Below, piece after piece: positions 42,392 through 50,366 of a DNA stretch of 64,000 nt. How positions within the stretch are numbered: the stretch's first letter is position 1; the number at the start of each line of letters is the position of its first letter. This stretch comes from Prolixibacter denitrificans. Its GTDB lineage: Bacteria; Bacteroidota; Bacteroidia; Bacteroidales; Prolixibacteraceae. The stretch spans positions 248,001 through 312,000 of the forward strand of contig NZ_PYGC01000003.1 of assembly GCF_003014495.1 (NCBI RefSeq), read 5' to 3'. Both the position numbers and the translations under genes were made by a program. Below the pieces are notes generated by a model, which made no database searches, was not told the DNA's origin, and worked only from the letters and a program-made list of their open reading frames with translations.

Positions 42392-44301
42392 CGCCGCTTA
42401 TGATGTTTCGGCTTCTTTCTTTTTGACTGATTTCTCTTATTTCCAGCCGGTTGTTGCTCTGCATCAAACAATCGTTTCTCCAAATCGGGCCGGTTAAGTC
42501 GTTGTAATTCCTGCATCAGTGAGTTCCGGTATTCTTTTTTGTACCAGAAGAAGAATTTTCGTTGTCCCAGTTTCTCCTTCTCGGTTTTCGGAACGAACAC
42601 TTTTTCTAACGTGTACGGATGATATCCTGAATAATAAATCACGGTAGCCACCGTCATCGGCGTGGGCGTAAAATCCTGCACCTGCTCCAGTTTAAAATCC
42701 AACTCCTTGGTTTCAGCTGCTAGTTCCGCCATGTCCTCCAACTTACTTCCCGGATGACTGGAAATGAAGTATGGAATCAACTGCTGCTTCAGGCCTTCTT
42801 TCCGGTTCACAGAATGAAAGAAAGTGGTTAATCGGCGAAACAGTTCGAATGAAGGCTTGCGCATTACGTTCAACACATCATCCGAAGTGTGTTCCGGCGC
42901 CACTTTCAATCGGCCGGAAACATGGTGCCGGATCACTTCACGCAGATATTCCAGGTTGCCTTCGTCTTTTTTCGCACCACCGGTTTCGTGAAAGGCCAAA
43001 TCGTAGCGAATGCCGCTACCAATGAATGCTTTTTTCACACCCGGGAAACTGGCTACTTTTTGATACAAACCGGTTAACGTACGATGATCAGTTTCCAGGT
43101 TCTTACAAACCGATGGATAGATGCAGGACGGGCGTTTGCACTGGCGACAAAGCTCCAAATCCTTGCCTGCCATGCGGTACATATTGGCCGATGGTCCTCC
43201 TACATCGGAAATGTAGCCTTTGAAATCGGGCATGTCTACAACGGCTTCCACCTCTTTCATCACCGATTTTTCGGAACGGGAAACCACAAATTTCCCTTGG
43301 TGGGCCGAAATCGTGCAGAAAGAACAGCCCCCAAAACACCCGCGGTGAATGTTAATAGAGTGACGAATCATTTCGTAGGCCGGGATTGCTCCTTTTCCGT
43401 TGTAGCGAGGATGCGGCAACCGGGTAAAAGGCAAATCGTAAACCTGGTCAATTTCCTTAGTTGAAAGCGGGGGCCATGGTGGATTAACCACAATCTGCCG
43501 ACGACCAACCTGCTGAACGAGTTTATTAGCCTGCCAGCGGTTCGACTCTTCTTCGATGTACCGAAAATTGGCCGCAAACTTCTTTTTATCCTTCAGACAT
43601 TCTTCATGAGCATTGATTTCCAGTGCTTCCCAATCGACCTTTGTTGCATAACTTTCGCCTTCCGGATTCATAAAGGCTGTCTGCGGAATGTTGGTCAGCG
43701 ATTGCACGGGAACGCCCCGTTGCACCAGCCGGGCAAACTCTGAAATGGATTTTTCGGCCATGCCATAAAAGAGCAAATCGGCACCACTCTCTTCCAGAAT
43801 TCCCGGTTTCAGCTTATCCGACCAGTAGTCGTAATGCGTCAGCCGGCGTAATGAAGCCTCAATACCGCCAAGCACAACGGGAATGTCGGGATATAATTTT
43901 TTAAGAATATTCGTATAAACCACCGAAGCGTAGTCGGGACGGGCTCCTGCTCTGCCTCCCGGCGTATAAGCGTCATTCGAACGACGACGCCGATTGGCCG
44001 TGTAGTGGTTCACCATCGAATCCATATTTCCGGCGGTAACGCCAAAAAACAAACGAGGTTCTCCAAGCTTTTTGAAATCGCGCAAATCATCCGTCCAGTT
44101 GGGTTGTGGCACAATCGCCACCCGCAATCCAGCGGCTTCCAGGATGCGCCCGATTACCGCTGCTCCGAAAGAAGGATGATCGACATACGCATCGCCGGTA
44201 AACAGGATCACATCTGCTGCATCCCATCCCAATGCCTTCATCTCTTTCGCCGAAGTCGGCAACCATCCGGATGTTTCTGGTCTATTCAAATTCTGAGTCA
44301 A
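42388..44301 (-). CDS. YgiQ family radical SAM protein
   Basis: A 637-residue protein: an N-terminal cobalamin-binding-like UPF0313 domain (WLPTSAKEMKALGWDAADVI and GDAYVDHPSFGAAVIGRILE), then the radical-SAM core with CxxxCxxC at C322/C326/C329 (HRGCFGGCSFCT), and a basic C-terminal tail. The start appears to be TTG 44301; no ATG precedes the conserved WLPTS, and a perfect -7 lies just upstream. The function of YgiQ proteins is not settled. Confidence 0.88.
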   Translation of the reverse strand: MTQNLNRPETSGWLPTSAKEMKALGWDAADVILFTGDAYVDHPSFGAAVIGRILEAAGLRVAIVPQPNWTDDLRDFKKLGEPRLFFGVTAGNMDSMVNHYTANRRRRSNDAYTPGGRAGARPDYASVVYTNILKKLYPDIPVVLGGIEASLRRLTHYDYWSDKLKPGILEESGADLLFYGMAEKSISEFARLVQRGVPVQSLTNIPQTAFMNPEGESYATKVDWEALEINAHEECLKDKKKFAANFRYIEEESNRWQANKLVQQVGRRQIVVNPPWPPLSTKEIDQVYDLPFTRLPHPRYNGKGAIPAYEMIRHSINIHRGCFGGCSFCTISAHQGKFVVSRSEKSVMKEVEAVVDMPDFKGYISDVGGPSANMYRMAGKDLELCRQCKRPSCIYPSVCKNLETDHRTLTGLYQKVASFPGVKKAFIGSGIRYDLAFHETGGAKKDEGNLEYLREVIRHHVSGRLKVAPEHTSDDVLNVMRKPSFELFRRLTTFFHSVNRKEGLKQQLIPYFISSHPGSKLEDMAELAAETKELDFKLEQVQDFTPTPMTVATVIYYSGYHPYTLEKVFVPKTEKEKLGQRKFFFWYKKEYRNSLMQELQRLNRPDLEKRLFDAEQQPAGNKRNQSKRKKPKHHKRR

Positions 44302-44317
44302 TTTGCTTTGTTTGCGG

Positions 44318-44325
44318 CAAAGTTA
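44318..44325 (-). promoter_or_regulatory. -7 element of the YgiQ gene
   Basis: On the minus strand TAACTTTG is an exact match to TAnnTTTG and is followed by C, as in strong sites. It lies 16 nt upstream of the TTG start at 44301, leaving a leader of about 9 nt. Confidence 0.5.
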
Positions 44326-44425
44326 CACTTTTCAGCATCTACATTTTCAAAAGCCTTTATTTTTACATTTTACATACAGAATGGTTACATCTCTCCAAAA
44401 CATATCATACAGATTCCATTTTTTT

Positions 44426-44433
44426 TATCTTTA
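44426..44433 (+). promoter_or_regulatory. -7 element of the acyltransferase gene
   Basis: TATCTTTA matches seven of eight consensus positions and is 29 nt before ATG 44462. Confidence 0.4.
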
Positions 44434-44461
44434 GCCCAACCTAGCACATGTTAAATTAACC

Positions 44462-46276
44462 ATGGGAATCGTTAGCTCTAAAGACCTGGTAAAAGCCAGC
44501 CCATTCATCCAATATCTTGGGGGTGAATATTTTGCCAAATTCCTGATGCACCTCCTGCGCTTCAACGAGTTGAATACGCTCTACGAAGAAATTGGAAATA
44601 AATCGGGTATCGAATTCATTGATGCTTTAATTGATTATCTGGACATCCGTCTCGAATTTAATCCGCAGGACCTGGAACGCATTCCGGCAACGGGTGGATT
44701 TATAACGGTTTCGAACCATCCGTTTGGCGGTATCGATGGCATTCTGCTCATCAAACTAATGTCGATGGTACGCGATGATCAGAAAGTATTGGCCAATTTC
44801 CTGCTGAAAAAGGTCAAACCGATCGGAGAATACTTTTTCGCAGTCAATCCGTTTGAGAATATGCCGGAAGCGGGGTCGAGTGTCAGCGGGATGAAAGCTG
44901 CTTTCGACCACATTAATGAAGGAGGCGTTCTCAGCATTTTCCCTGCCGGGGAAGTTTCGACCAAATACAACTCTGCCAATTTCATTGCCGACCGGGAATG
45001 GTTGTATCCCGCCATCAAATTCATCCGGAAAGCAGATGTGCCGGTAGTTCCCATCTTTTTTCACGGAACCAACAGCCGCATGTTTCACTGGCTGGGACGT
45101 ATTCACCCGACACTTCGAACAGCCAGACTGGCTTCGGAGTTGCTGAATAAAAAAGGGAAAACCATCAAGGTGCGCATTGGGAATCCCATTCCGGTGAAAG
45201 AGCAACATTCGTTTACCGATATACATCAATACGGACGTTACCTCCGCTCAAAAACGTACTGTCTCGACACTGGTCTGGAAGTGAAACGCTTTTTCAACTA
45301 TTCACTGAAAAGAAAAACCAAACCGGAAGAGATTATAGCTCCGGCATCCAAAGAAGCCATTCTGGAAGAGATTCGAAATCTTCATCCGGATTTTTTGCTT
45401 TTCGACATCAAGAACTACTCAATATACTGCGCTCCTTCAGAAGTTATGCCCAATATCCTGCATGAAATAGGAAGATTGCGCGAAATTACCTTCCGGGAAG
45501 TGGGTGAAGGTACCAACCGCGCCACCGACCTCGACGAGTTTGACCTGTACTACAACCAGATGTTTATCTGGGACCGGGACGAGGAGAAAATTGTGGGTGC
45601 CTACCGCATTGGAAAGGGAGCTGATATCATCCGGCAGTTTGGTGTTCAGGGATTTTACACCCAGAGCCTTTTCCGGATGAAAAAAGGTTTTAAAGACACA
45701 TTGAATCAATCGTTGGAACTCGGACGTTCGTTCATTGTAAAGGAATACCAGCGGAAACCGCTGCCTTTGTTCCTGCTGTGGAAAGGTATCCTGTATTTTC
45801 TCTTGCGGAATCCGGAATACCGCTATTTACTTGGACCGGTGAGCATTAGCAATACGTATTCAGAGAAATCGAAGGAGCTGATCATCCGCTATATTATGGC
45901 CAACTTTTACGACTACAAAAGCGCCAAACATATCCGTCCGCGAAACCGGCACAAAGTGACCACGCTGGATGAAAACCTGAATGTAGCGCTCGAGAATCTG
46001 ACTGACGACATCCGCTCGCTGGATAAGTTTATTGGCGATATTGATGAATACAACAAAGGATTACCGGTACTGCTGAAAAAATACCTGGGACTGAACGCCA
46101 AAATTATCGGCTTCAATGTCGATCCGAAATTCAATAACTGTCTGGACGGGCTGATTATTTTGGATCTTTTCGATGTTCCTCAGGAAACCATTGTTTCCCT
46201 TTCGAAAGAAGCGAACGACATGAGTATTCTGGAACGGTTTTATTCCAACACAGAAACAGATAAAGCAAAAGAATAA
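44462..46276 (+). CDS. Fused PlsC-type and GNAT-type acyltransferase (OlsF or GlsA/GlsB-like aminolipid synthase)
   Basis: A 604-residue two-domain enzyme. The N-terminal half is a lysophospholipid-type acyltransferase with the variant acceptor motif SNHPFGGIDG (His86, Asp92, spacing HX5D). The C-terminal half (about 315-490) is a GNAT-like N-acyltransferase of the OlsB/GlsB kind (EITFREVGEGTNRATDLDEF, then LGPVSISNTYSEKSKELII). In OlsF-type proteins the GNAT half makes a lyso-aminolipid and the PlsC half adds the second chain, giving ornithine or glycine lipids. Fusion in one polypeptide is therefore sensible. The amino-acid headgroup cannot be read from sequence. Confidence 0.85.
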   Translation: MGIVSSKDLVKASPFIQYLGGEYFAKFLMHLLRFNELNTLYEEIGNKSGIEFIDALIDYLDIRLEFNPQDLERIPATGGFITVSNHPFGGIDGILLIKLMSMVRDDQKVLANFLLKKVKPIGEYFFAVNPFENMPEAGSSVSGMKAAFDHINEGGVLSIFPAGEVSTKYNSANFIADREWLYPAIKFIRKADVPVVPIFFHGTNSRMFHWLGRIHPTLRTARLASELLNKKGKTIKVRIGNPIPVKEQHSFTDIHQYGRYLRSKTYCLDTGLEVKRFFNYSLKRKTKPEEIIAPASKEAILEEIRNLHPDFLLFDIKNYSIYCAPSEVMPNILHEIGRLREITFREVGEGTNRATDLDEFDLYYNQMFIWDRDEEKIVGAYRIGKGADIIRQFGVQGFYTQSLFRMKKGFKDTLNQSLELGRSFIVKEYQRKPLPLFLLWKGILYFLLRNPEYRYLLGPVSISNTYSEKSKELIIRYIMANFYDYKSAKHIRPRNRHKVTTLDENLNVALENLTDDIRSLDKFIGDIDEYNKGLPVLLKKYLGLNAKIIGFNVDPKFNNCLDGLIILDLFDVPQETIVSLSKEANDMSILERFYSNTETDKAKE

Positions 46277-46295
46277 GAGCAACTTAACGACATAA

Positions 46296-46322
46296 AAAAC
46301 GCCCTTCAAAAGAGGGCGTTTT
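46296..46322. terminator. Bidirectional terminator between the acyltransferase gene and iorB
   Basis: AACGCCCT (46298-46305) pairs with AGGGCGTT (46313-46320) around a 7-nt loop, with A-rich and T-rich flanks on both sides. It serves both convergent units. Confidence 0.75.
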
Positions 46323-46344
46323 CATTTTATGGTGTGATAAATAA

Positions 46345-46926
46345 CTATCGGTTAGCTTCCGCAAACTTTCTTCCGGCACGCAATGCTTCGAGGTTTAGAT
46401 TAACAATCGCCTCTCCTTTCCGCGTAAAAATTTTGCGAATTCCGTCTTCAATCAGCTCAAACGGAATATCGATAAACGGCGAAGCAGCTCCCAGCATCAC
46501 CATATTCGATGCGCGTGAGTTGCCCACTTCTTTCGCTACTTTGTCCGCATCTATGGCAATGTGATGCGGTTGTTTTTTTACTTCGCCCAACACTTTGTCA
46601 AGCTCCGGGTAATTCGGAATATTCACAAAGGGCGTGGTATTGGTTACCACATACCCTTTTTTCGACAAGAAAGGCAAATAACGAAGCGATTCCATCGGCT
46701 CGACCGAAAGAATAATATCAGCTTCTCCAGCTGGAATTAAATCCGAATAAATGGGATTATCCGACAATCGAAGGTACGATTGAACGGCTCCACCACGCTG
46801 ACTCATTCCATGCGTTTCGGCCTGTTTGAGATATAAATCGTTTTCAACGGCAGCCATTCCAAGCACAGCAGCAATCGATAAAATGCCCTGTCCGCCAACG
46901 CCTGCCAATACAATATCACATTTCAT
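46345..46926 (-). CDS. iorB: Indolepyruvate ferredoxin oxidoreductase, beta subunit
   Basis: A 193-residue gamma-domain subunit of the 2-oxoacid:ferredoxin oxidoreductase family, paired with IorA to oxidise aryl pyruvates to aryl-acyl-CoA in anaerobes. Signatures: VLAGVGGQGILSIAAVLG at the N-terminus and THGMSQRGGAVQSYLRL. It begins 23 nt after iorA stops and forms one operon with it, ending at the shared terminator. Confidence 0.92.
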   Translation of the reverse strand: MKCDIVLAGVGGQGILSIAAVLGMAAVENDLYLKQAETHGMSQRGGAVQSYLRLSDNPIYSDLIPAGEADIILSVEPMESLRYLPFLSKKGYVVTNTTPFVNIPNYPELDKVLGEVKKQPHHIAIDADKVAKEVGNSRASNMVMLGAASPFIDIPFELIEDGIRKIFTRKGEAIVNLNLEALRAGRKFAEANR

Positions 46927-46949
46927 TTGTTTTGATTTTTTCGGTTTGA

Positions 46950-48563
46950 CTAAGCGTTCTGTTCACTCTTCATCTTTTCGGCGCGGATGCGACGAGCTGC
47001 TTTCTGAATACATTCCCTTCGAGGAACAATCACCGATACGCCCTCGTAATTCACCTCCCGGTCAAGCAATTCTACCAACTTATCGTGATTTTTGGGATGC
47101 GCTTCAATGGTATGCAGGTGATCCGGATCGACACCTAATCCAAGGCAAATGGATTCAATTTTACCCAACGCTGCCGAATCCTGACCTCCGGTCATCGAAA
47201 CCGATTCGTTGTCACAAATCAAAACTGTAATCGGAGTTTTTTCATTCACTGCATCCAGCAAACCAGTCATCCCCGAATGAGTAAACGTGGAATCACCAAT
47301 CACAGCAACCGACGGAAACAATCCGGCATCGGCCGCTCCTTTGGCCATGGTTATAGATGCCCCCATATCGACACAGGAATTGATAGATGAATAAGGAGGT
47401 AACGCGCCCAACGTGTAACAACCAATATCGGAGAATACATGGCCGTCACCAAATGGCTCCATCACCAAATTCAACGCTTTGTATGTATCGTGGTGACTAC
47501 AGCCTTTACAGAGTGCGGGAGGGCGGTTGGCAATAACTTCCGGAGCTTTTTCTCCTTTTTTCACTTTTATGCCCAACGCATTCGCCACATGATCAGGATT
47601 GAGCTCCCCCATACGGGGAAGTGTTCCGTCGAGGCGACCTAAAATGCGACGGCCACGACAGAAGAATCCGCTCAGCATCTCTTCCACCAACGGATAACCT
47701 TCTTCCAGCACCAGAATTTCATCCACCTGCTCTTCCAGCTTCTTCAGCATATCTTCCGGCAACGGGTACTGACTCAGTTTCACATGCGGATAAGGACATT
47801 CCTCGGGATAATTTTCCTTCAGGTAATTATAGGTGATGCCGCAGCAAATGATTCCCAAACTTTTGTCCTCGCCATCAAAATACTGATTAAATGACGCCTT
47901 TTCTGCGCTTTCGCGGAAAGAATCCTGTTTCTCCAGCAGGCCAGCATAACGCTTGCGGGCAATGGCCGGTAGCAAAACAAATTGTCTCGGGTCTTTCGGC
48001 AATGAGCCGGTATTTTCAGGCATCGGTTCAACGGTTTCCACGCCGGCACGCGAGTGTGCCAAACGGGTGGTAATACGTAGCAAAACAGGAACGCCTAGCT
48101 TCTCGGATAATTCAAATCCGGTACGGGCCATTTCGTAAGCTTCTTGCTGATTGGATGGCTCCAGAATAGGAAGCATCGAGAATTTTCCGTAAAAACGGGA
48201 ATCTTGTTCGTTCTGAGACGAGTGCATCGAAGGATCGTCGGCTACCGTGACAATCAAGCCACCATTCACTCCGGTAATGGCCGAGTTGACAAATGCATCG
48301 GCAGCTACGTTTAATCCCACGTGTTTCATGCAGACCATGGCGCGCTTACCGGCATACGACATGCCCAGCCCTGCTTCCATTGCTGTCTTCTCGTTAGCTG
48401 ACCATTCGCGGTGAATATTCCGCTCCTTCGCTACCGTATTTTCCTGAACATATTCGGTAATTTCGGTCGAAGGAGTCCCGGGATAGGCATAGACGCCCGA
48501 CATTCCTCCGTCGATTGCGCCCTGTCCGATGGCCTCCGCCCCGAGCAGTAATTTTTTAGTCAT
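46950..48563 (-). CDS. iorA: Indolepyruvate ferredoxin oxidoreductase, alpha subunit, without ferredoxin tail
   Basis: A 537-residue TPP-binding subunit. It shows GMSGVYAYPGTPSTEITEY at the start (pyrimidine-binding domain), ALCKGCSHHDTYKALNLV, DIGCYTLGALPPY, and the pyrophosphate-binding region VIGDSTFTHSGMTGL. Well-known IorA proteins continue with a C-terminal ferredoxin-like domain carrying two [4Fe-4S] clusters; here the protein ends after SVIVPRRECIQKAARRIRAE, so that domain is absent. Electrons may leave through a separate ferredoxin. It is co-transcribed with iorB. Confidence 0.92.
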   Translation of the reverse strand: MTKKLLLGAEAIGQGAIDGGMSGVYAYPGTPSTEITEYVQENTVAKERNIHREWSANEKTAMEAGLGMSYAGKRAMVCMKHVGLNVAADAFVNSAITGVNGGLIVTVADDPSMHSSQNEQDSRFYGKFSMLPILEPSNQQEAYEMARTGFELSEKLGVPVLLRITTRLAHSRAGVETVEPMPENTGSLPKDPRQFVLLPAIARKRYAGLLEKQDSFRESAEKASFNQYFDGEDKSLGIICCGITYNYLKENYPEECPYPHVKLSQYPLPEDMLKKLEEQVDEILVLEEGYPLVEEMLSGFFCRGRRILGRLDGTLPRMGELNPDHVANALGIKVKKGEKAPEVIANRPPALCKGCSHHDTYKALNLVMEPFGDGHVFSDIGCYTLGALPPYSSINSCVDMGASITMAKGAADAGLFPSVAVIGDSTFTHSGMTGLLDAVNEKTPITVLICDNESVSMTGGQDSAALGKIESICLGLGVDPDHLHTIEAHPKNHDKLVELLDREVNYEGVSVIVPRRECIQKAARRIRAEKMKSEQNA

Positions 48564-48653
48564 AGCGTATATGTACGTTTATCGGTTTGTGTTGTTGAAT
48601 CTTGTCCATTAGATTCTTAAAGCAACGGAAAAAACGTACCAATAAAAATGATC

Positions 48654-48680
48654 GAATGCAGGATTCAACGTCCTGCATTC
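48654..48680 (-). terminator. Hairpin downstream of yjbQ, probable terminator
   Basis: GAATGCAGGA (48654-48663) pairs with TCCTGCATTC (48671-48680), a 10-bp perfect stem with a 7-nt loop. On the minus strand a short T run follows after a few bases. It lies 60 nt after the yjbQ stop at 48741. Confidence 0.55.
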
Positions 48681-48740
48681 GCTATGACCTAATATAAAAT
48701 GTTTCTAAACCAGATGAATAAATCGATATGCAATATGTGG

Positions 48741-49154
48741 TTATTCCCCCATGATCGTCACCACAATCTTTCGCGAACCACCGCGATTCCTGAATTCGCA
48801 AAGATAAATTCCCTGCCAGGTTCCGAGGTTCAGGCGACCATTTGTCACCGGAATCGTGAGATTTGCGCCAAGAAGAGACGACTTCAGATGCGCCGGCATA
48901 TCATCCGAACCTTCGAACACATGCGTGAAAACCGGATCATTTTCCGGAACCAACTTATTCATGAACGATTCGAAATCATCGCGTACCGATGGATCGGCAT
49001 TTTCATTCAGCGAAAGCGCCGCCGATGTATGTTTAATGAGCAAATGGACCGGTCCAATTTTCGGCAACTCGGGAAGCTGCCGCTGAATTTCGCTGGTGAT
49101 TAAATGGTAACCTCGCCGGTATGGCGAAAGAGTAATTTCGAATTGCTTCATCAT
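48741..49154 (-). CDS. YjbQ/UPF0047 family protein
   Basis: A 137-residue protein of the YjbQ/UPF0047 family: HTSAALSLNENADPSVRDDF, DMPAHLKSSLLGANLTIPV and GTWQGIYLCEFRNRGG are all diagnostic. Some members show weak thiamine-phosphate synthase activity; the physiological role is unsettled. Starts ATG 49154 or 49151. It is last in the anSME-type operon. Confidence 0.9.
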   Translation of the reverse strand: MMKQFEITLSPYRRGYHLITSEIQRQLPELPKIGPVHLLIKHTSAALSLNENADPSVRDDFESFMNKLVPENDPVFTHVFEGSDDMPAHLKSSLLGANLTIPVTNGRLNLGTWQGIYLCEFRNRGGSRKIVVTIMGE

Positions 49155-49183
49155 AACGATTCATCTTTTTGATTTCTGAATGG

Positions 49184-49924
49184 TTATTTGGTGCCGAAAT
49201 CCTGAACCAGATAGTTGTCATATTTGCTCGCAGTGTTCCGGTAAAAACCGATACCCACAACCCGATACGAACCATTCAGTATATTTTTTCGGTGACCAAC
49301 ACCCGATATGCCTGTATCGATAATCAGCAGCTTGACAAATGCAATGGCCGCTCCATTCGGATCCGATTCGGCGTTGTAGGATGGATACGAGCCGGCAGCA
49401 ATATTTTCTCCAACCGAGCCAGTGTAACCTTCGGCCTGAGCCCGCGATTGCGGCGTCCCGTTTTCGGTGTGCCCGAAAACATTGTTGTCGGCCATGTACT
49501 TCGCATATTTGGTTGCTGAAGTGGTCAGCAGGTCATTCAAAGTTAAGGCATTTACAGCAGAGCGGCTGGTTAAATCATTGTACGCTCCATTGTCTGTACC
49601 TGAATTATACTCGCTTTTCAACCGCTGGTTGGCATAATCTGCCGGCTTCGTCCGGGCAAAATTGATTTCGGCCAACATCGCATCTTTGAATGTTACATTC
49701 CCCGACGGCGTGGTGGATGTTGTGTCCGGTGGTGTCGACGTTGAAGTTGACGTGGTATCCGTCGTGGCTGTTGACGTTGAATCCTGAACGCTCCCGCTAC
49801 CTGATTGATTCGGTAAAGGAACCAACGAATCGTCTGTCGAACAGCTCCATGCCAGCGCTATTAAAAATAATACGGCCATTATCCGGCCGGCGACCCAATA
49901 ATTCTTCTGTTTTTTCTGTTTCAT
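49184..49924 (-). CDS. CAP/SCP-domain lipoprotein
   Basis: A 246-residue lipoprotein (IMAVLFLIALAWSC lipobox) with a Ser/Thr-rich linker (about 35-75), then a CAP/SCP (PR-1) domain: LAEINFARTKPADYANQR, FGHTENGTPQSRAQAEGY, GENIAAGSY and GHRKNILNGSYRVVGIGF, carrying the conserved His residues and the GENIA motif. CAP-domain proteins are secreted and bind or process cell-envelope ligands. It starts 11 nt after the pseudo-phosphatase gene in the same operon. Confidence 0.88.
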   Translation of the reverse strand: MKQKKQKNYWVAGRIMAVLFLIALAWSCSTDDSLVPLPNQSGSGSVQDSTSTATTDTTSTSTSTPPDTTSTTPSGNVTFKDAMLAEINFARTKPADYANQRLKSEYNSGTDNGAYNDLTSRSAVNALTLNDLLTTSATKYAKYMADNNVFGHTENGTPQSRAQAEGYTGSVGENIAAGSYPSYNAESDPNGAAIAFVKLLIIDTGISGVGHRKNILNGSYRVVGIGFYRNTASKYDNYLVQDFGTK

Positions 49925-49935
49925 TTTCCCCCTTT

Positions 49936-50361
49936 TTAAAATTCCAGCCCTAACTTGCGAACCGCATAGTTAAAGGCATAATCATCTATCTCATCTACAC
50001 TCTGGCGATATATTTTCAATCGCTCTTTCTCCTCACCCGTCGCCAGCTTCGGATCGTCAAAAATGGCCTCCTCCACTGTTGCCGACGGGTATTTACTCAT
50101 CGCTTCACTGGTCGCCAAGGGGGTAAGCGTTATGATTTGGTCGAAATGAGTCTCGTCCAACTCTCCCAGTGTTTTACTTTTGGCTTCCCGGATATCCACC
50201 ACTGCCTCAATCATTGCCTTTACAGCAAACGCATCCATGTTGCAGGGCTTCAAACCAGCGCTTCGAATCACCACATTGTTTCGCGTATAATAGCGCAGCC
50301 ATCCCTCCAGCATTTGCGAACGGGCAGCGTTTTCAGTGGTCAATATCAAAACTTTCGCCAT
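49936..50361 (-). CDS. ArsC/LMW-phosphatase-like protein lacking the catalytic cysteine
   Basis: A 141-residue protein with the low-molecular-weight tyrosine phosphatase or arsenate reductase fold. It starts MAKVLILTTENAARSQMLEG. The family P-loop CX5R is expected at residues 8-14, but here it is T-TENAA-R: Arg14 is kept and the nucleophilic Cys is Thr8. The general-acid region FDDPKLA near residue 95 is intact. It therefore probably binds a phosphate or phospho-ligand without catalysis. It begins 5 nt after the radical-SAM maturase gene, in one operon. Confidence 0.8.
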   Translation of the reverse strand: MAKVLILTTENAARSQMLEGWLRYYTRNNVVIRSAGLKPCNMDAFAVKAMIEAVVDIREAKSKTLGELDETHFDQIITLTPLATSEAMSKYPSATVEEAIFDDPKLATGEEKERLKIYRQSVDEIDDYAFNYAVRKLGLEF

Positions 50362-50366
50362 AAAAA

